Positions 1-11,243 of a stretch of DNA of 64,000 bases are shown in pieces (position 1 is the stretch's first letter; each line of letters begins with the position of its first letter). Under the pieces are notes generated by a model. That model was not told where the DNA came from. It worked only from the letters and a program-made list of their open reading frames with translations, and did not search any database. The stretch lies in NCBI GenBank assembly GCA_029238515.1, contig JAQWFW010000010.1, forward strand, positions 1 through 64,000, given 5' to 3'. The stretch comes from Flavobacteriaceae bacterium. GTDB lineage: Bacteria > Bacteroidota > Bacteroidia > Flavobacteriales > Flavobacteriaceae. The position numbers and the translations under genes are program-made.

Positions 1-79
1 TGATTCAGCAATGAAAATGGTTGCTGGTACTGCCAGATCTATGGGTATAACTGTAAAAGGTGGTGAAGCACCCAAATAA
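1..79 (+). CDS. rplK: 50S ribosomal protein L11 (uL11), C-terminal end only
   Basis: Only the last 25 codons are present; the reading frame starts at base 2 and stops at 77-79. The readable tail contains the motif GTARSMGI followed by a short lysine/glycine-rich end, which is the usual C-terminus of uL11, the protein of the GTPase-associated stalk base. It lies 12 bases before rplA, the standard rplK-rplA order, so the call rests on both the motif and the position. The rest of the gene is outside the window. Confidence 0.9.
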   Translation, partial: DSAMKMVAGTARSMGITVKGGEAPK

Positions 80-91
80 ACTGTATTTGAA

Positions 92-784
92 ATGGCAAGA
101 TTAACAAAAAAACAAAAAGAAGCAGTAGCTAAAATAGATAAGAGCAAATTTTACTCTTTAAGTGAAGCCTCTGCTTTAGTAAAAGAAATATCAAATGCAA
201 AATTTGATGCTTCTGTAGATATCGCTGTTCGTCTTGGGGTAGATCCCAAGAAGGCAAACCAAATGGTTAGAGGTGTTGTATCTCTTCCTCACGGTACAGG
301 TAAAGACGTTAAAGTACTCGCACTTGTTACTCCTGACAAAGAGCAGGAAGCAAAAGATGCTGGTGCGGATTACGTAGGTCTAAACGAATACCTTGATAAA
401 ATTAAGGGGGGTTGGACTGACGTTGATGTTATTATTACCATGCCTAGCGTAATGGGAAAATTAGGCCCACTAGGTCGCGTATTGGGACCAAGAGGACTCA
501 TGCCTAACCCAAAGACTGGAACTGTAACAATGGATATTGCCAAAGCAGTATCTGAAGTTAAAGCAGGTAAAATAGATTTTAAAGTAGATAAATCTGGGAT
601 TATTCATGCAGCTATTGGAAAAGTTTCTTTTTCTGCAGACAAAATTGAAGGTAATGCCAAAGAATTATTATCCACTCTAATGAAACTGAAACCAACCGCA
701 TCCAAAGGAACCTATGTAAAAAGCATTTTTATGTCGAGTACCATGAGCCCTAGTATTGCAGTGGATTCTAAAGCAGTTAGTTAG
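92..784 (+). CDS. rplA: 50S ribosomal protein L1 (uL1)
   Basis: This 230-residue protein has the full length of bacterial uL1, which builds the mobile L1 stalk that handles deacylated tRNA at the E site. The family signature [19 protein letters not shown] is seen from about residue 125, and the N-terminus is lysine-rich as usual. In E. coli L1 also represses translation of its own mRNA; I did not identify a matching mRNA site here. It starts 12 bases after rplK and is followed after 16 bases by rplJ, so the genes are cotranscribed. The start ATG has no Shine-Dalgarno sequence, as expected for Bacteroidota. Confidence 0.97.
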   Translation: MARLTKKQKEAVAKIDKSKFYSLSEASALVKEISNAKFDASVDIAVRLGVDPKKANQMVRGVVSLPHGTGKDVKVLALVTPDKEQEAKDAGADYVGLNEYLDKIKGGWTDVDVIITMPSVMGKLGPLGRVLGPRGLMPNPKTGTVTMDIAKAVSEVKAGKIDFKVDKSGIIHAAIGKVSFSADKIEGNAKELLSTLMKLKPTASKGTYVKSIFMSSTMSPSIAVDSKAVS

Positions 785-800
785 GCGTTAAACATACATT

Positions 801-1322
801 ATGACAAGAGAAGAAAAATCAAAAGTAATAAAGGAGTTAACTGCCCAATTAGCTGAAAGTTCAAATTTTTATTTGACCGATATTTCAGGACTAAATGCAG
901 GAACAACTTCCGCACTACGACGTGCATGTTTCAAAGCAAACGTGCAATTATCTGTATTAAAGAACACCTTGCTCGAAAAAGCAATGGAAGCTTCAGACAA
1001 AGACTTTGGAGATTTACCAACAACATTAAAAGGTAATACTTCAGTTATGTATTCTGAAACTGGGAATGCCCCCGCAAAAGTAATCAAAGCTTTCCGTAAA
1101 AAATCTGAAAAGCCCTTTTTGAAAGGTGCTTACATAGAAGAAGCTGTTTACATTGGGGACGATCAATTGGACATGTTAGTAGACATCAAATCGAAAGAAG
1201 AACTCATTGGAGAAATCGTCGGATTGCTTCAATCGCCAGCCAAAAATGTGGTTTCGGCACTTCAGTCGAGTGGTGGTAAACTTTCAGGGATCATTAAAAC
1301 TTTATCTCAAAAAGAGGGATAA
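801..1322 (+). CDS. rplJ: 50S ribosomal protein L10 (uL10)
   Basis: This 173-residue protein is the stalk base protein that carries L7/L12 dimers through its C-terminal helix. It begins with MTREEKSKVIKELTAQLAES, and the region KNTLLEKAMEA around residue 55 is typical of the family. Only 16 bases separate it from rplA, so there is no room for the long structured leader that L10 uses for autoregulation in E. coli. The 68-base gap to rplL is AT-rich and I see no hairpin in it. Confidence 0.97.
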   Translation: MTREEKSKVIKELTAQLAESSNFYLTDISGLNAGTTSALRRACFKANVQLSVLKNTLLEKAMEASDKDFGDLPTTLKGNTSVMYSETGNAPAKVIKAFRKKSEKPFLKGAYIEEAVYIGDDQLDMLVDIKSKEELIGEIVGLLQSPAKNVVSALQSSGGKLSGIIKTLSQKEG

Positions 1323-1390
1323 ACCTAAACGCGTACGCACTTACACAATTATAAATTATTATTAAAACACATTATTAAAACGATAGAAAA

Positions 1391-1768
1391 ATGGCAGATT
1401 TAAAAGATTTCGCAGAACAATTAGTAAACTTAACAGTAAAAGAAGTAAACGAGCTTGCTACAATATTAAAAGATGAGTATGGCATTGAGCCTGCTGCCGC
1501 TGCAGTTGCAGTTGCTGCTGGTGGAGCTGCTGCCGGTGGTGATGCCGCTGAAGAGCAAACAGAATTTGATGTAATACTTAAAGCAGCAGGTGGTTCTAAA
1601 CTTGCAGTTGTAAAACTCGTTAAAGAACTTACAGGTCTTGGCTTGAAAGAAGCTAAAGGTCTTGTAGATGACGCACCAAGTGCGATCAAAGAAGGTGTCT
1701 CTAAAGATGAAGCTGAAGGGCTTAAAAATTCTTTAGAAGAGGCTGGAGCAGAGGTTGAGCTTAAGTAA
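1391..1768 (+). CDS. rplL: 50S ribosomal protein L7/L12 (bL12)
   Basis: This 125-residue protein is the multicopy stalk protein that recruits translational GTPases. It shows the three expected parts: an N-terminal dimerisation helix that binds L10, an Ala/Gly/Val hinge at about residues 36-51, and a C-terminal domain containing [19 protein letters not shown]. The low-complexity hinge is normal for the family and is not a repeat expansion. It is followed by a strong hairpin before rpoB that may adjust the ratio of ribosomal protein to polymerase expression. Confidence 0.98.
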   Translation: MADLKDFAEQLVNLTVKEVNELATILKDEYGIEPAAAAVAVAAGGAAAGGDAAEEQTEFDVILKAAGGSKLAVVKLVKELTGLGLKEAKGLVDDAPSAIKEGVSKDEAEGLKNSLEEAGAEVELK

Positions 1769-1790
1769 GCTTAACTTTTCCAAACTTAAC

Positions 1791-1829
1791 GGTTTAGGTC
1801 ACAGGACAAGACGTTCTGAGACCTAAACC
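1791..1829 (+). promoter_or_regulatory. rplL-rpoB intergenic hairpin (candidate attenuator or processing site)
   Basis: A 10-bp perfect stem (1791-1800 with 1820-1829) is extended, after one A-A mismatch, by six more pairs including one G-U (1802-1807 with 1813-1818), closing a 5-base loop. A short T run (TTTT, from 1831) follows. This is weaker than a full terminator and sits where E. coli has a partial attenuator and an RNase III site between rplL and rpoB. The structure is seen directly; the function is inferred. Confidence 0.7.
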
Positions 1830-1891
1830 CTTTTGTGTATAAAGACATATGCACCAATAAATTTATTTTTTAATCAATAATTCGTCCGTCG

Positions 1892-4800
1892 ATGCTAGCA
1901 AAAAAAGCTGAAAGATTAAATTTCTCGTCTATTGTCAATAGAACAGAATATCCAGATTTCCTTGATATTCAAATAAAATCCTTCCAGGATTTTTTCCAGT
2001 TAGAAACAAAATCAGATGAAAGAGCCAATGAAGGGTTGTTCAACACCTTCATGGAAAACTTTCCAATAACAGACACCCGTAACCAATTTGTTTTAGAATT
2101 TTTAGATTACTTTGTAGATCCACCTCGATACTCCATCGAAGAATGTATCGAAAGAGGGTTGACCTACTCAGTACCCCTAAAAGCACGTCTAAAGCTGTAT
2201 TGTACAGATCCAGAACACGAAGATTTTGAAACCATCGTTCAGGATGTTTATTTAGGAACAATTCCGTACATGACACCAAGCGGGACGTTTTGTATCAATG
2301 GTGCCGAACGTGTAGTAGTATCTCAGTTGCACAGATCACCAGGTGTATTCTTTGGTCAATCATTCCACGCCAACGGTACAAAATTGTATTCAGCACGTGT
2401 TATTCCATTCAAAGGATCATGGATTGAATTTGCTACAGACATCAACAGTGTAATGTACGCTTACATCGACCGTAAGAAAAAATTACCTGTAACAACACTC
2501 TTCAGAGCCATTGGTTTCGAACGCGATAAAGATATCCTCGAAATTTTTGACCTTGCAGAAGAAGTAAAAGTTTCTAAATCTGGGTTGAAAAAAGTCATTG
2601 GAAGAAAGCTTGCAGCTCGTGTACTTAATACATGGCACGAAGATTTCGTGGACGAAGACACTGGAGAAGTTGTTTCTATTGAAAGAAACGAAATTGTATT
2701 GGATAGAGATACAATTATTGATAAAGATAATTCACTTGAAATTCTAGAGTCTGGAACAAAAACCATTTTGCTCCACAAAGAAACTTCACAACAAGGTGAT
2801 TATGCCATCATTCACAACACACTTCAGAAGGATCCAACAAACTCCGAGAAAGAAGCCGTAGAACACATCTACCGACAGTTGCGTAATGCAGAGCCGCCAG
2901 ATGAAGAAACAGCTCGTGGAATCATCGACAAACTATTCTTTAGTGACCAACGCTACAACTTAGGTGAAGTTGGACGTTACAGAATGAACAAAAAACTCGG
3001 TCTTGATATTGGAATGGACAAGCAAGTCCTGACCAAAGAAGACATCATTACCATCATCAAATATCTGATAGAGTTGATCAACTCTAAAGCAGAAATCGAT
3101 GATATCGATCACCTTTCAAACAGACGTGTACGAACTGTTGGAGAACAATTGTCTTCACAATTTGGCGTAGGTTTAGCACGTATGGCACGTACTATTCGTG
3201 AGCGTATGAATGTTCGTGACAATGAAGTCTTTACACCGATTGACTTAATCAATGCGAAGACCTTATCTTCTGTCATTAATTCATTTTTTGGAACCAATCA
3301 GTTGTCACAGTTTATGGATCAAACCAATCCATTGGCTGAAATCACACACAAGCGTCGATTATCGGCTCTTGGACCAGGCGGACTTTCTAGAGAGCGTGCT
3401 GGATTTGAGGTTCGTGACGTACACTACACCCACTACGGAAGATTATGTCCAATTGAAACTCCTGAAGGACCAAACATTGGTTTGATTTCTTCACTCTCTG
3501 TATATGCCAAAGTAAATTCAATGGGCTTCATTGAAACGCCATACAGAAAAGTTGAAAATGCAGTAGTAGACATCAAGGGTGCGCCTATTTATTTAAGCGC
3601 AGAGGAAGAAGAAGAAAAACTCATTGCACAGGCCAGTATTCCTGTAGATAAAAGTGGAAAAATTACACTAGATAAAGTTATCGCACGTCAAGAAGGAGAT
3701 TTCCCCGTTGTTGAACCAACACAAGTCGATTACACAGACGTTGCACCAAACCAAATTTCATCCATTTCGGCTTCGCTTATTCCGTTCCTAGAACATGATG
3801 ACGCTAACCGTGCCCTGATGGGATCAAACATGATGCGTCAAGCTGTGCCACTTCTTCGTCCAGAAGCTCCTATTGTTGGAACTGGATTAGAACGTCAGGT
3901 TGCATCAGATTCTAGAGTATTGGTTAATGCAGAAGGTGATGGTGTGGTAGAATATGTAGATGCCGATAAAATTATCATCAAATACAACAGATCAGAAAAC
4001 GAAAACCTAGTAAGTTTTGATTCTGACATGTATACATACCCATTAACTAAATTTAGAAAAACAAACCAAGGAACTTCAGTAAACCTTAAAGCCATTGTTC
4101 AAAAAGGCGACAAGGTCACCAAAGGTCAAGTACTTTGCGAGGGATATGCAACCCAAAACGGAGAACTTGCACTTGGGCGCAACATGAAAGTTGCATTTAT
4201 GCCTTGGAAAGGATACAACTTCGAGGATGCGATTGTAATTTCAGAGAAAGTTGTTCGCGATGATATCTTTACATCGATTCACATTGACGAGTACTCTTTA
4301 GAAGTGCGCGACACCAAGTTGGGTAATGAAGAATTAACCAATGATATTCCAAACGTTTCTGAAGAAGCCACTAAAGATTTGGATGAAAACGGAATGATTC
4401 GCATTGGTGCAGAAATTAAGCCAGGCGATATTCTTATTGGAAAAATCACCCCAAAAGGGGAGTCTGATCCAACTCCAGAAGAAAAACTTTTACGTGCAAT
4501 TTTTGGAGATAAAGCTGGAGATGTCAAAGATGCATCACTCAAAGCATCGCCATCATTGCATGGTGTAGTTATTGAGAAAAAATTGTTCTCAAGAGCAGTC
4601 AAAGACAAGCGTAAACGGGCTCAAGACAAAGAAGATATTTCTAAACTTGAAGATGCCTATGACCTGAAATTTGAAGATTTAAAATCTGTTTTAGTTCAAA
4701 AACTCTTTTCAATTGTAGGAGGAAAAACAGCACAAGGAATTTTCAATGACTTGGGTGAAGAGGTTTTCCCTAAAGGAAAAAAGTTTACTCTTAAAATGCT

Positions 4801-5704
4801 CAATGCTGTAGACGATTATGCACATTTAGTTGCTGGAAAATGGACTACGGATGCTGATTTGAATAAGCTCGTAAGAGACTTAATCCACAATTACAAGATT
4901 AAAGAGAACGACCTTCAAGGGTCACTTCGTAGAGAAAAATTCACCATCTCTGTTGGTGACGAACTACCAGCAGGAATCATCAAACTTGCAAAAGTATATA
5001 TCGCCAAAAAGCGTAAGCTTAAAGTAGGTGATAAGATGGCTGGACGTCACGGAAACAAAGGTATTGTAGCGCGTATTGTACGTCACGAGGATATGCCATT
5101 CTTAGAAGATGGAACACCAGTAGATATCGTATTGAATCCACTAGGGGTACCATCGCGAATGAATATCGGTCAGATTTATGAAACTGTTCTTGGGTGGGCA
5201 GGTAAAAATCTTGGACGCACGTTTGCAACACCAATTTTTGATGGTGCAACTTTAGATCAAATCAATGAACTCACAGAAGAGGCAGGTATTCCACAATTCG
5301 GACATACTTACCTTTATGATGGAGGAACTGGTGACCGTTTCGACCAACCTGCAACGGTTGGTGTCATCTATATGCTAAAACTAGGGCATATGGTAGACGA
5401 CAAGATGCACGCTCGTTCCATTGGACCGTATTCACTTATTACGCAACAACCTCTTGGTGGTAAAGCACAATTTGGTGGTCAGCGTTTTGGTGAAATGGAA
5501 GTTTGGGCTTTAGAAGCATACGGTGCTTCAAGCACACTTCGAGAAATCTTAACTGTAAAATCTGATGACGTTGTTGGTAGAGCCAAAACTTACGAAGCAA
5601 TCGTAAAAGGTGAACCAATGCCAGAACCAGGATTACCAGAGTCGTTCAACGTATTGATGCACGAACTCAAAGGATTAGGATTAGACATCAGATTAGAGGA
5701 ATAA
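1892..5704 (+). CDS. rpoB: DNA-directed RNA polymerase subunit beta
   Basis: This 1270-residue protein is the full-length beta subunit of RNA polymerase. The rifampicin-pocket segment begins near residue 469 ([20 protein letters not shown]) with Asp476 and the following Ser/His positions in their usual susceptible form. The basic catalytic-cleft motif [12 protein letters not shown] lies at about residues 1046-1057, and the C-terminus contains the beta clamp segment [20 protein letters not shown]. It is followed 24 bases later by rpoC. The start ATG lies 62 bases after the upstream hairpin. No internal disruption is seen. Confidence 0.98.
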   Translation: MLAKKAERLNFSSIVNRTEYPDFLDIQIKSFQDFFQLETKSDERANEGLFNTFMENFPITDTRNQFVLEFLDYFVDPPRYSIEECIERGLTYSVPLKARLKLYCTDPEHEDFETIVQDVYLGTIPYMTPSGTFCINGAERVVVSQLHRSPGVFFGQSFHANGTKLYSARVIPFKGSWIEFATDINSVMYAYIDRKKKLPVTTLFRAIGFERDKDILEIFDLAEEVKVSKSGLKKVIGRKLAARVLNTWHEDFVDEDTGEVVSIERNEIVLDRDTIIDKDNSLEILESGTKTILLHKETSQQGDYAIIHNTLQKDPTNSEKEAVEHIYRQLRNAEPPDEETARGIIDKLFFSDQRYNLGEVGRYRMNKKLGLDIGMDKQVLTKEDIITIIKYLIELINSKAEIDDIDHLSNRRVRTVGEQLSSQFGVGLARMARTIRERMNVRDNEVFTPIDLINAKTLSSVINSFFGTNQLSQFMDQTNPLAEITHKRRLSALGPGGLSRERAGFEVRDVHYTHYGRLCPIETPEGPNIGLISSLSVYAKVNSMGFIETPYRKVENAVVDIKGAPIYLSAEEEEEKLIAQASIPVDKSGKITLDKVIARQEGDFPVVEPTQVDYTDVAPNQISSISASLIPFLEHDDANRALMGSNMMRQAVPLLRPEAPIVGTGLERQVASDSRVLVNAEGDGVVEYVDADKIIIKYNRSENENLVSFDSDMYTYPLTKFRKTNQGTSVNLKAIVQKGDKVTKGQVLCEGYATQNGELALGRNMKVAFMPWKGYNFEDAIVISEKVVRDDIFTSIHIDEYSLEVRDTKLGNEELTNDIPNVSEEATKDLDENGMIRIGAEIKPGDILIGKITPKGESDPTPEEKLLRAIFGDKAGDVKDASLKASPSLHGVVIEKKLFSRAVKDKRKRAQDKEDISKLEDAYDLKFEDLKSVLVQKLFSIVGGKTAQGIFNDLGEEVFPKGKKFTLKMLNAVDDYAHLVAGKWTTDADLNKLVRDLIHNYKIKENDLQGSLRREKFTISVGDELPAGIIKLAKVYIAKKRKLKVGDKMAGRHGNKGIVARIVRHEDMPFLEDGTPVDIVLNPLGVPSRMNIGQIYETVLGWAGKNLGRTFATPIFDGATLDQINELTEEAGIPQFGHTYLYDGGTGDRFDQPATVGVIYMLKLGHMVDDKMHARSIGPYSLITQQPLGGKAQFGGQRFGEMEVWALEAYGASSTLREILTVKSDDVVGRAKTYEAIVKGEPMPEPGLPESFNVLMHELKGLGLDIRLEE

Positions 5705-5728
5705 AAACATTATCATATACCATAAAAA

Positions 5729-8700
5729 ATGGCAAGAAAACAAGATAATACAACACAAAAGAAGTTCAACAAAATTTCCATTGGTCTCGCTTCGCCAGAG
5801 TCTATTTTAGCAGACTCAAGAGGAGAAGTTCTTAAACCAGAAACCATCAACTACAGAACCCACAAACCTGAACGTGACGGTTTGTTCTGTGAACGTATTT
5901 TTGGTCCTGTAAAAGACTACGAATGTGCTTGTGGAAAGTATAAACGTATTCGCTACAAAGGCATTATTTGTGACCGATGTGGTGTAGAGGTAACAGAGAA
6001 AAAAGTACGTCGTGAGCGTGTAGGCCACATCAACCTAGTTGTTCCTGTAGCACACATTTGGTACTTCCGTTCTTTACCAAACAAAATAGGATACCTTCTT
6101 GGGTTACCATCTAAGAAATTAGATATGATCATTTACTACGAACGTTACGTGGTGATTCAGCCAGGAACTGCTGTAAATGAAGAAGGTGAGCCCGTTAAGA
6201 AAATGGATTTCCTCATGGAAGAAGAGTACTTAAACATCGCCGAGGCACTTCCTCAAGAAAATCAGTACCTAGAAGATTCAGACCCTAACAAATTCATCGC
6301 AAAGATGGGGGCTGATTGTTTGATTGAATTGTTGTCGCGAATTAACTTAGAAGAATTATCTTTTGAATTGCGCCACAAAGCCAATACCGAGACATCCAAA
6401 CAACGAAAAACAGAAGCATTAAAACGTCTTCAAGTTGTTGAAGCTTTAAAAGATGGTAATCAAAACCGTGAGAATAAACCAGAATGGATGATCATGAAAG
6501 CCATCCCCGTTATTCCACCAGAATTACGTCCATTGGTGCCGCTAGACGGTGGTCGATTTGCGACTTCAGATTTGAATGATCTGTACCGTCGTGTGATCAT
6601 CAGAAACAATCGTTTGAAGCGTTTGGTCGAAATCAAAGCACCAGAAGTTATTTTAAGAAACGAGAAGCGTATGCTTCAAGAATCTGTAGATTCACTTTTT
6701 GATAATACTCGAAAATCATCGGCAGTAAAAACAGATTCTAACCGACCTCTAAAATCACTTTCAGATTCATTGAAAGGAAAGCAAGGTCGTTTCCGTCAAA
6801 ACTTACTGGGTAAACGTGTCGATTATTCTGCACGTTCTGTAATTGTTGTTGGACCAGAATTAAAATTATTTGAATGTGGATTGCCAAAAAACATGGCAGC
6901 AGAATTGTACAAACCCTTCATTATCAGAAAACTGATTGAAAGAGGAATTGTAAAAACTGTAAAATCTGCGAAGAAAATTATAGACAAAAAAGAGCCAGTG
7001 GTTTGGGATATTTTGGAAAATGTTTTGAAAGGACATCCAGTACTCCTAAACCGTGCGCCAACCTTACACCGTTTGGGAATCCAAGCATTTCAGCCAAAAC
7101 TAATCGAAGGAAAAGCAATTCAATTGCACCCACTCGTTTGTACAGCTTTTAATGCCGATTTTGATGGCGATCAAATGGCGGTACACTTACCACTTGGCCC
7201 AGAAGCTATTCTGGAAGCTCAATTGTTGATGCTTGCATCACACAATATTTTGAATCCAGCCAATGGTTCGCCAGTGACCGTACCTTCTCAAGATATGGTA
7301 CTCGGTTTGTACTACATGACCAAGTTACGTAAGTCTACTAAAGAAGTAAAAATTAAGGGTGAAGGATTAACATTCTACTCGCCAGAAGAAGTCATCATCG
7401 CATACAACGAAAAACGCGTTGATTTGAACGCCCAAATACGTGTGCGTACCGAAGACTTCAATGCCGAAGGTGAACTTGCAACTCAAATTATTGAGACCAC
7501 TGTAGGTCGCGTACTTTTTAATGAAAAAGTTCCCGCTGCTGCAGGATACATCAATGAAGTATTGACCAAAAAATCACTTCGTGACATTATTCACGGCATT
7601 CTGAAAGCAACTTCTGTTCCAGAAACAGCTGCATTCCTTGATGAAATTAAATCATTGGGATACAATTTTGCCTTTAAAGGTGGATTGTCGTTTAGTCTAG
7701 GTGATATCATTATTCCACAAGAAAAGCATGCAATGATCGATTCAGCAAATAAACAAGTTGATGGAATTATGGCCAACTACAACATGGGATTGATTACAAA
7801 TAACGAACGCTACAATCAGGTGATTGATATTTGGACATCTACCAATGCCGAGCTTACAGAACTTTCTATGAAACGTATCCGTGAAGATCAGCAAGGATTC
7901 AATTCTGTGTATATGATGCTTGATTCTGGAGCTCGTGGATCTAAAGAACAAATTCGACAGTTGACCGGTATGCGTGGATTGATGGCCAAGCCAAAAAAAT
8001 CTAATGCTGGTGGTGGAGAAATTATTGAAAACCCAATTCTTTCTAACTTTAAAGAAGGACTTTCAATTTTGGAATACTTTATCTCTACTCACGGTGCACG
8101 TAAAGGTCTTGCCGATACCGCACTTAAAACAGCCGATGCAGGGTACCTTACACGTCGATTGGTAGATGTTTCACAAGATGTTATCGTAAATTCTGATGAC
8201 TGTGGAACTTTACGTGGAATTACTGTAACATCTCTGAAGAAAAACGAAGAAGTTGTAGAAAAACTAGAGGAGCGAATTGTAGGACGTACCTCATTGGATG
8301 ATGTATATGATCCTATCACTGAAGAACTTCTTGTTGCTGCTGGTGATCATATCAATGAAGCAATTGCAAAGAAAATTGAAGCGTCACCAATAGATTCTAT
8401 TGAAGTACGTTCTGCATTGACTTGTGAAGCCAAAACTGGTATTTGTGCCAAATGTTACGGAAGAAACCTTGCCACTGGAAAGATGGTACAAAAAGGTGAA
8501 GCTGTTGGTGTTGTTGCTGCACAATCTATTGGAGAACCAGGAACACAACTTACACTTCGTACATTCCACGTAGGAGGGATTGCAGGTAACATTTCTGAAG
8601 AAAACAACCTAGCTGTCAAGTTTGATGGTGTGGCTGAAATCGAAGATTTGAAAACCGTAAAAGGAAAAGATAACGAAGGAAACGACATAGATATCGTCAT

Positions 8701-10030
8701 TTCTAGAACATCTGAAATTAAATTGGTTGATAAGAAAACAGGAATTGTACTCAGTACAAACAACATCCCTTACGGATCCACTATTTTTGTTAAAAATGGA
8801 CAAAAACTGAAGAAAGGCACAGTTGTTTGTCAGTGGGATCCATACAACGGTGTGATTATTTCTGAATTCTCTGGTAAAGTTCGTTTTGAAAATATCGAAC
8901 AAGGGGTGACTTATCAAGTAGAAATTGATGAGCAAACAGGTTTCCAAGAGAAAGTTATTTCTGAATCAAGAAACAAAAAACTCATTCCTACATTACATAT
9001 CGAAGATGGAAAAGGCGGTGTGATTCGTTCGTACAACCTTCCAGTAGGTGCTCACCTTATGGTAGAAGACAACGAGAAAATCAACATTGGAAAGATTTTG
9101 GTTAAAATACCACGTAAATCCTCCAAAGCTGGTGATATTACAGGTGGTCTTCCACGTGTTACCGAATTATTCGAAGCACGTAACCCATCCAACCCAGCGG
9201 TTGTGAGTGAGATTGACGGTGTGGTTTCTTTTGGTAAAATCAAAAGAGGGAACCGAGAAATCATTATTGAATCTAAAACAGGTGACATCAAGAAATACTT
9301 AGTCAAACTTTCGAACCAGATTTTGGTACAAGAAAATGACTTTGTAAAAGCTGGAATGCCACTTTCTGATGGATCGGTAACACCAAACGACATCTTGAAC
9401 ATCAAAGGCCCATCGGCAGTACAACAATACCTAGTGAACGAAGTTCAAGAGGTGTACCGTTTGCAAGGGGTGAAAATCAACGACAAACACTTCGAAGTGG
9501 TTGTACGTCAGATGATGCGAAAAGTACGAATTGAAGATTCTGGAGATACAATCTTCTTAGAAAACCAATTGGTACACAAATCAGATTTTATCGATGAAAA
9601 CGATGATATCTTTGGTAAGAAAGTGATCGAAGATGCTGGTGATTCTGCAACGCTTAAAGCGGGGCAAATTGTCACTGCACGTGAACTGAGAGATGAAAAT
9701 TCAATTCTCAAAAGAGAAGACAAAACTCTAGTTTCTGCACGTGATGCACGTCCAGCGACGGCCACGCCAATTTTGCAAGGAATCACGCGTGCTTCGCTAC
9801 AAACCAAATCATTCATTTCTGCAGCATCGTTCCAGGAAACTACAAAAGTCCTCAACGAAGCCGCTGTGAATGGTAAAGTAGACGCACTAGAAGGACTCAA
9901 AGAAAATGTTATTGTTGGACACAGAATTCCAGCAGGTACAGGACTTAGAGTTTATGACAACATGATTGTTGGGTCTAGTGAAGAACTAGAATCTTTGATG
10001 AAAGCCAAAGAAGAAAAACAAGAGTTTTAA
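5729..10030 (+). CDS. rpoC: DNA-directed RNA polymerase subunit beta'
   Basis: This 1433-residue protein is the catalytic clamp subunit. The first zinc site has Cys66, Cys68, Cys81 and Cys84. The Mg-binding active-site motif NADFDGD has its three aspartates at 477, 479 and 481. The second zinc site uses Cys825 together with Cys899, Cys906 and Cys909. The bridge-helix/trigger-loop part follows with [16 protein letters not shown]. The long insertion between the trigger-loop halves is normal for this phylum. The gene is directly followed by the small DUF3467 gene and a terminator. Confidence 0.98.
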   Translation: MARKQDNTTQKKFNKISIGLASPESILADSRGEVLKPETINYRTHKPERDGLFCERIFGPVKDYECACGKYKRIRYKGIICDRCGVEVTEKKVRRERVGHINLVVPVAHIWYFRSLPNKIGYLLGLPSKKLDMIIYYERYVVIQPGTAVNEEGEPVKKMDFLMEEEYLNIAEALPQENQYLEDSDPNKFIAKMGADCLIELLSRINLEELSFELRHKANTETSKQRKTEALKRLQVVEALKDGNQNRENKPEWMIMKAIPVIPPELRPLVPLDGGRFATSDLNDLYRRVIIRNNRLKRLVEIKAPEVILRNEKRMLQESVDSLFDNTRKSSAVKTDSNRPLKSLSDSLKGKQGRFRQNLLGKRVDYSARSVIVVGPELKLFECGLPKNMAAELYKPFIIRKLIERGIVKTVKSAKKIIDKKEPVVWDILENVLKGHPVLLNRAPTLHRLGIQAFQPKLIEGKAIQLHPLVCTAFNADFDGDQMAVHLPLGPEAILEAQLLMLASHNILNPANGSPVTVPSQDMVLGLYYMTKLRKSTKEVKIKGEGLTFYSPEEVIIAYNEKRVDLNAQIRVRTEDFNAEGELATQIIETTVGRVLFNEKVPAAAGYINEVLTKKSLRDIIHGILKATSVPETAAFLDEIKSLGYNFAFKGGLSFSLGDIIIPQEKHAMIDSANKQVDGIMANYNMGLITNNERYNQVIDIWTSTNAELTELSMKRIREDQQGFNSVYMMLDSGARGSKEQIRQLTGMRGLMAKPKKSNAGGGEIIENPILSNFKEGLSILEYFISTHGARKGLADTALKTADAGYLTRRLVDVSQDVIVNSDDCGTLRGITVTSLKKNEEVVEKLEERIVGRTSLDDVYDPITEELLVAAGDHINEAIAKKIEASPIDSIEVRSALTCEAKTGICAKCYGRNLATGKMVQKGEAVGVVAAQSIGEPGTQLTLRTFHVGGIAGNISEENNLAVKFDGVAEIEDLKTVKGKDNEGNDIDIVISRTSEIKLVDKKTGIVLSTNNIPYGSTIFVKNGQKLKKGTVVCQWDPYNGVIISEFSGKVRFENIEQGVTYQVEIDEQTGFQEKVISESRNKKLIPTLHIEDGKGGVIRSYNLPVGAHLMVEDNEKINIGKILVKIPRKSSKAGDITGGLPRVTELFEARNPSNPAVVSEIDGVVSFGKIKRGNREIIIESKTGDIKKYLVKLSNQILVQENDFVKAGMPLSDGSVTPNDILNIKGPSAVQQYLVNEVQEVYRLQGVKINDKHFEVVVRQMMRKVRIEDSGDTIFLENQLVHKSDFIDENDDIFGKKVIEDAGDSATLKAGQIVTARELRDENSILKREDKTLVSARDARPATATPILQGITRASLQTKSFISAASFQETTKVLNEAAVNGKVDALEGLKENVIVGHRIPAGTGLRVYDNMIVGSSEELESLMKAKEEKQEF

Positions 10031-10040
10031 TATATAAGCT

Positions 10041-10355
10041 ATGAGCGATTCAGAGAATAAACAAAAAGGCCAAATAAACATTGAGTTGGATGCATCAGTT
10101 GCCGAAGGCACCTATTCTAACTTAGCTATTATTAACCATTCTGTATCTGAGTTTGTGGTTGACTTTGTCAATATTATGCCAGGAATTCCGAAAAGCAAAG
10201 TGAAGTCAAGAATTATCTTGACGCCACAACATGCCAAACGACTTTCTAAGGCCTTGCAAGACAATGTCAAACGCTTTGAACAAGCCCATGGCGAAATTAA
10301 AGACTACGATAAGCCACCAGTGCCGCTTAATTTTGGGCCCACTGGTCAAGCATAA
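10041..10355 (+). CDS. DUF3467 family protein, cotranscribed with rpoBC
   Basis: This 104-residue soluble protein begins only 10 bases after the rpoC stop and before the operon terminator, so it must be transcribed with the polymerase genes. It matches the DUF3467 pattern: INIELDASVAEGTYSNLA near the start, then a beta-strand-rich segment (VSEFVVDFVNIMPG) and a helix carrying HAKRLSKALQDNVKRFE. It has no signal peptide or membrane segment. The fold resembles a small strand-helix protein, but no function is established to my knowledge. Its position suggests a link to RNA polymerase or ribosomes; that is inference. Confidence 0.85.
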   Translation: MSDSENKQKGQINIELDASVAEGTYSNLAIINHSVSEFVVDFVNIMPGIPKSKVKSRIILTPQHAKRLSKALQDNVKRFEQAHGEIKDYDKPPVPLNFGPTGQA

Positions 10356-10358
10356 CAC

Positions 10359-10392
10359 AAAAAAATCCCACAAAACTGTGGGATTTTTTTTG
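10359..10392 (+). terminator. Rho-independent terminator of the rplKAJL-rpoBC-DUF3467 operon
   Basis: An A-run, the stem AAAAATCCCACA (10361-10372) paired with TGTGGGATTTTT (10378-10389), a 5-base loop and a following T-run form a textbook terminator just after the DUF3467 stop codon. Confidence 0.93.
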
Positions 10393-10397
10393 TTTTG

Positions 10398-10540
10398 AAC
10401 GGTCTCGTATAACCGCAGTTGTTAGTTATTATAGTTTGTTTTAGTCACTAAGTTTAGCAATTCCGTGTGGATCCTAGTCTGTGCTGAGCTTGTCGAAGCA
10501 TAGTCGAATCCGCCGTAATTGCGGTTATACATTGTTGGCA
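10398..10540 (-). repeat. attC-like imperfect inverted repeat downstream of the amidase gene
   Basis: Outer arms at 10407-10420 and 10517-10530 match as an inverted repeat at 13 of 14 positions (core GTATAACCGCA / TGCGGTTATAC). They enclose about 96 bases containing a 12-mer, TTCGACAAGCTC on the minus strand, that recurs at 12054-12065. On the amidase side the element ends with TTGCCAAC, on the other side with GACCGTT. The layout (short outer boxes, longer inner arms, about 143 bases) resembles an integron attC site read on the minus strand. No integrase is present in the window, so the identity is a hypothesis. Confidence 0.5.
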
Positions 10541-10544
10541 ATAG

Positions 10545-11129
10545 TTATTTTATTACGCTCAATATTGATTTTGCTAGTTTATATTGTCCTTTTTCGGTTG
10601 TCAATATTTCTCGGTCAGTTTCGTTCGTCAAATATCCAAGTTCAACCAAAGCAATAGGATATTCTACATTTTTTAGAAGATAAAAATCTGCTTTTTTGAT
10701 TTCCACATTTCTGTCTTTGAAACTGTAAAATAATTTAAGAGCTAAATCTCCTGATTTTTCTTTTTGTTTGTTTTTATCGCTTACAAATATTTGCTTTCCA
10801 TTTTCTTTTTGGTTATCCGTTGCGTTTGCATGCAAAGAGATAACAAAGTCTGGCTTTACACTGTTGATTTGATTAGCTCGATCACTTAATGATAAAAACT
10901 TATCCGAATCCCTCGATAAAATAATTACCACGTTTGAATTTTTATTCAACTCCTTGATTTTATTCGCAATATTAAGTGCGATTTCTTTTTCGTCAAATCC
11001 GTTCACTGTTGTTCCGTTGTCTTGTCCACCGTGACCTACATCAATCACAATTGTCTTTTTGTCAACATTCGTAAATGCTAATGTCATTGTTAAAAATGCT
11101 AATCCGATAAATTTCATTAGGTTTTTCAT
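10545..11129 (-). CDS. Secreted N-acetylmuramoyl-L-alanine amidase (Amidase_3 family)
   Basis: This 194-residue protein cleaves the bond between N-acetylmuramic acid and the stem peptide of peptidoglycan. It starts with a signal peptide (MKNLMKFIGLAFLTMTLAFTN), then the zinc-binding pattern of the family: IDVGHGGQDNG (His), DEKEIAL (Glu), ISLHANA (His) and the catalytic VELGYLTN (Glu). The frame is open 27 codons further upstream, but the signal peptide fixes the start at 11129. The gene is bounded by a 15-bp inverted repeat (10534-10548 and 11149-11163, 13 of 15 matches); the left arm overlaps its stop codon. It looks like cassette cargo rather than part of a cell-division cluster. Membership of the family is clear; the biological role is not. 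Confidence 0.9.
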   Translation of the reverse strand: MKNLMKFIGLAFLTMTLAFTNVDKKTIVIDVGHGGQDNGTTVNGFDEKEIALNIANKIKELNKNSNVVIILSRDSDKFLSLSDRANQINSVKPDFVISLHANATDNQKENGKQIFVSDKNKQKEKSGDLALKLFYSFKDRNVEIKKADFYLLKNVEYPIALVELGYLTNETDREILTTEKGQYKLAKSILSVIK

Positions 11130-11157
11130 TGTTTTCTGTTTTTTGTTTATAATTATT

Positions 11158-11237
11158 GCTAACGGTCTCCGGCTATGCGTAGTTACGTTGGTTAGCGAGA
11201 ACAGCGCCATTAGTTATATTTTTTGTTGTAGCCAGTA
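11158..11237 (-). repeat. attC-like element between the DUF2306-like gene and the amidase gene
   Basis: The element carries AACGGTCTC at 11161-11169, identical to 10398-10406 in the other element. Inside it, CTATGCG (11173-11179) pairs with CGCCATTAG (11205-11213) if two bases bulge out, a feature of attC sites. On the minus strand it begins with GGCTACAAC after the DUF2306-like gene and ends with GACCGTTAGCA before the amidase gene. Repeat identity is seen directly; a recombination role is inferred. Confidence 0.45.
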
Positions 11238-11243
11238 TTCATA

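Noticed and set aside
1375..1689. 104-codon minus-strand ORF over rplL
   Set aside because: It is an antisense shadow of the Ala/Gly hinge region of L7/L12.
3299..3400. Possible rifampicin-resistance changes in rpoB
   Set aside because: The Asp, His/Lys and Ser positions of the pocket read as in susceptible polymerases; the small differences are lineage-typical.
9508..9900. 130-codon minus-strand ORF inside rpoC
   Set aside because: It runs antisense to a conserved essential gene, is Ser/Ala-rich as expected for reverse translation of this codon usage, and matches no family.
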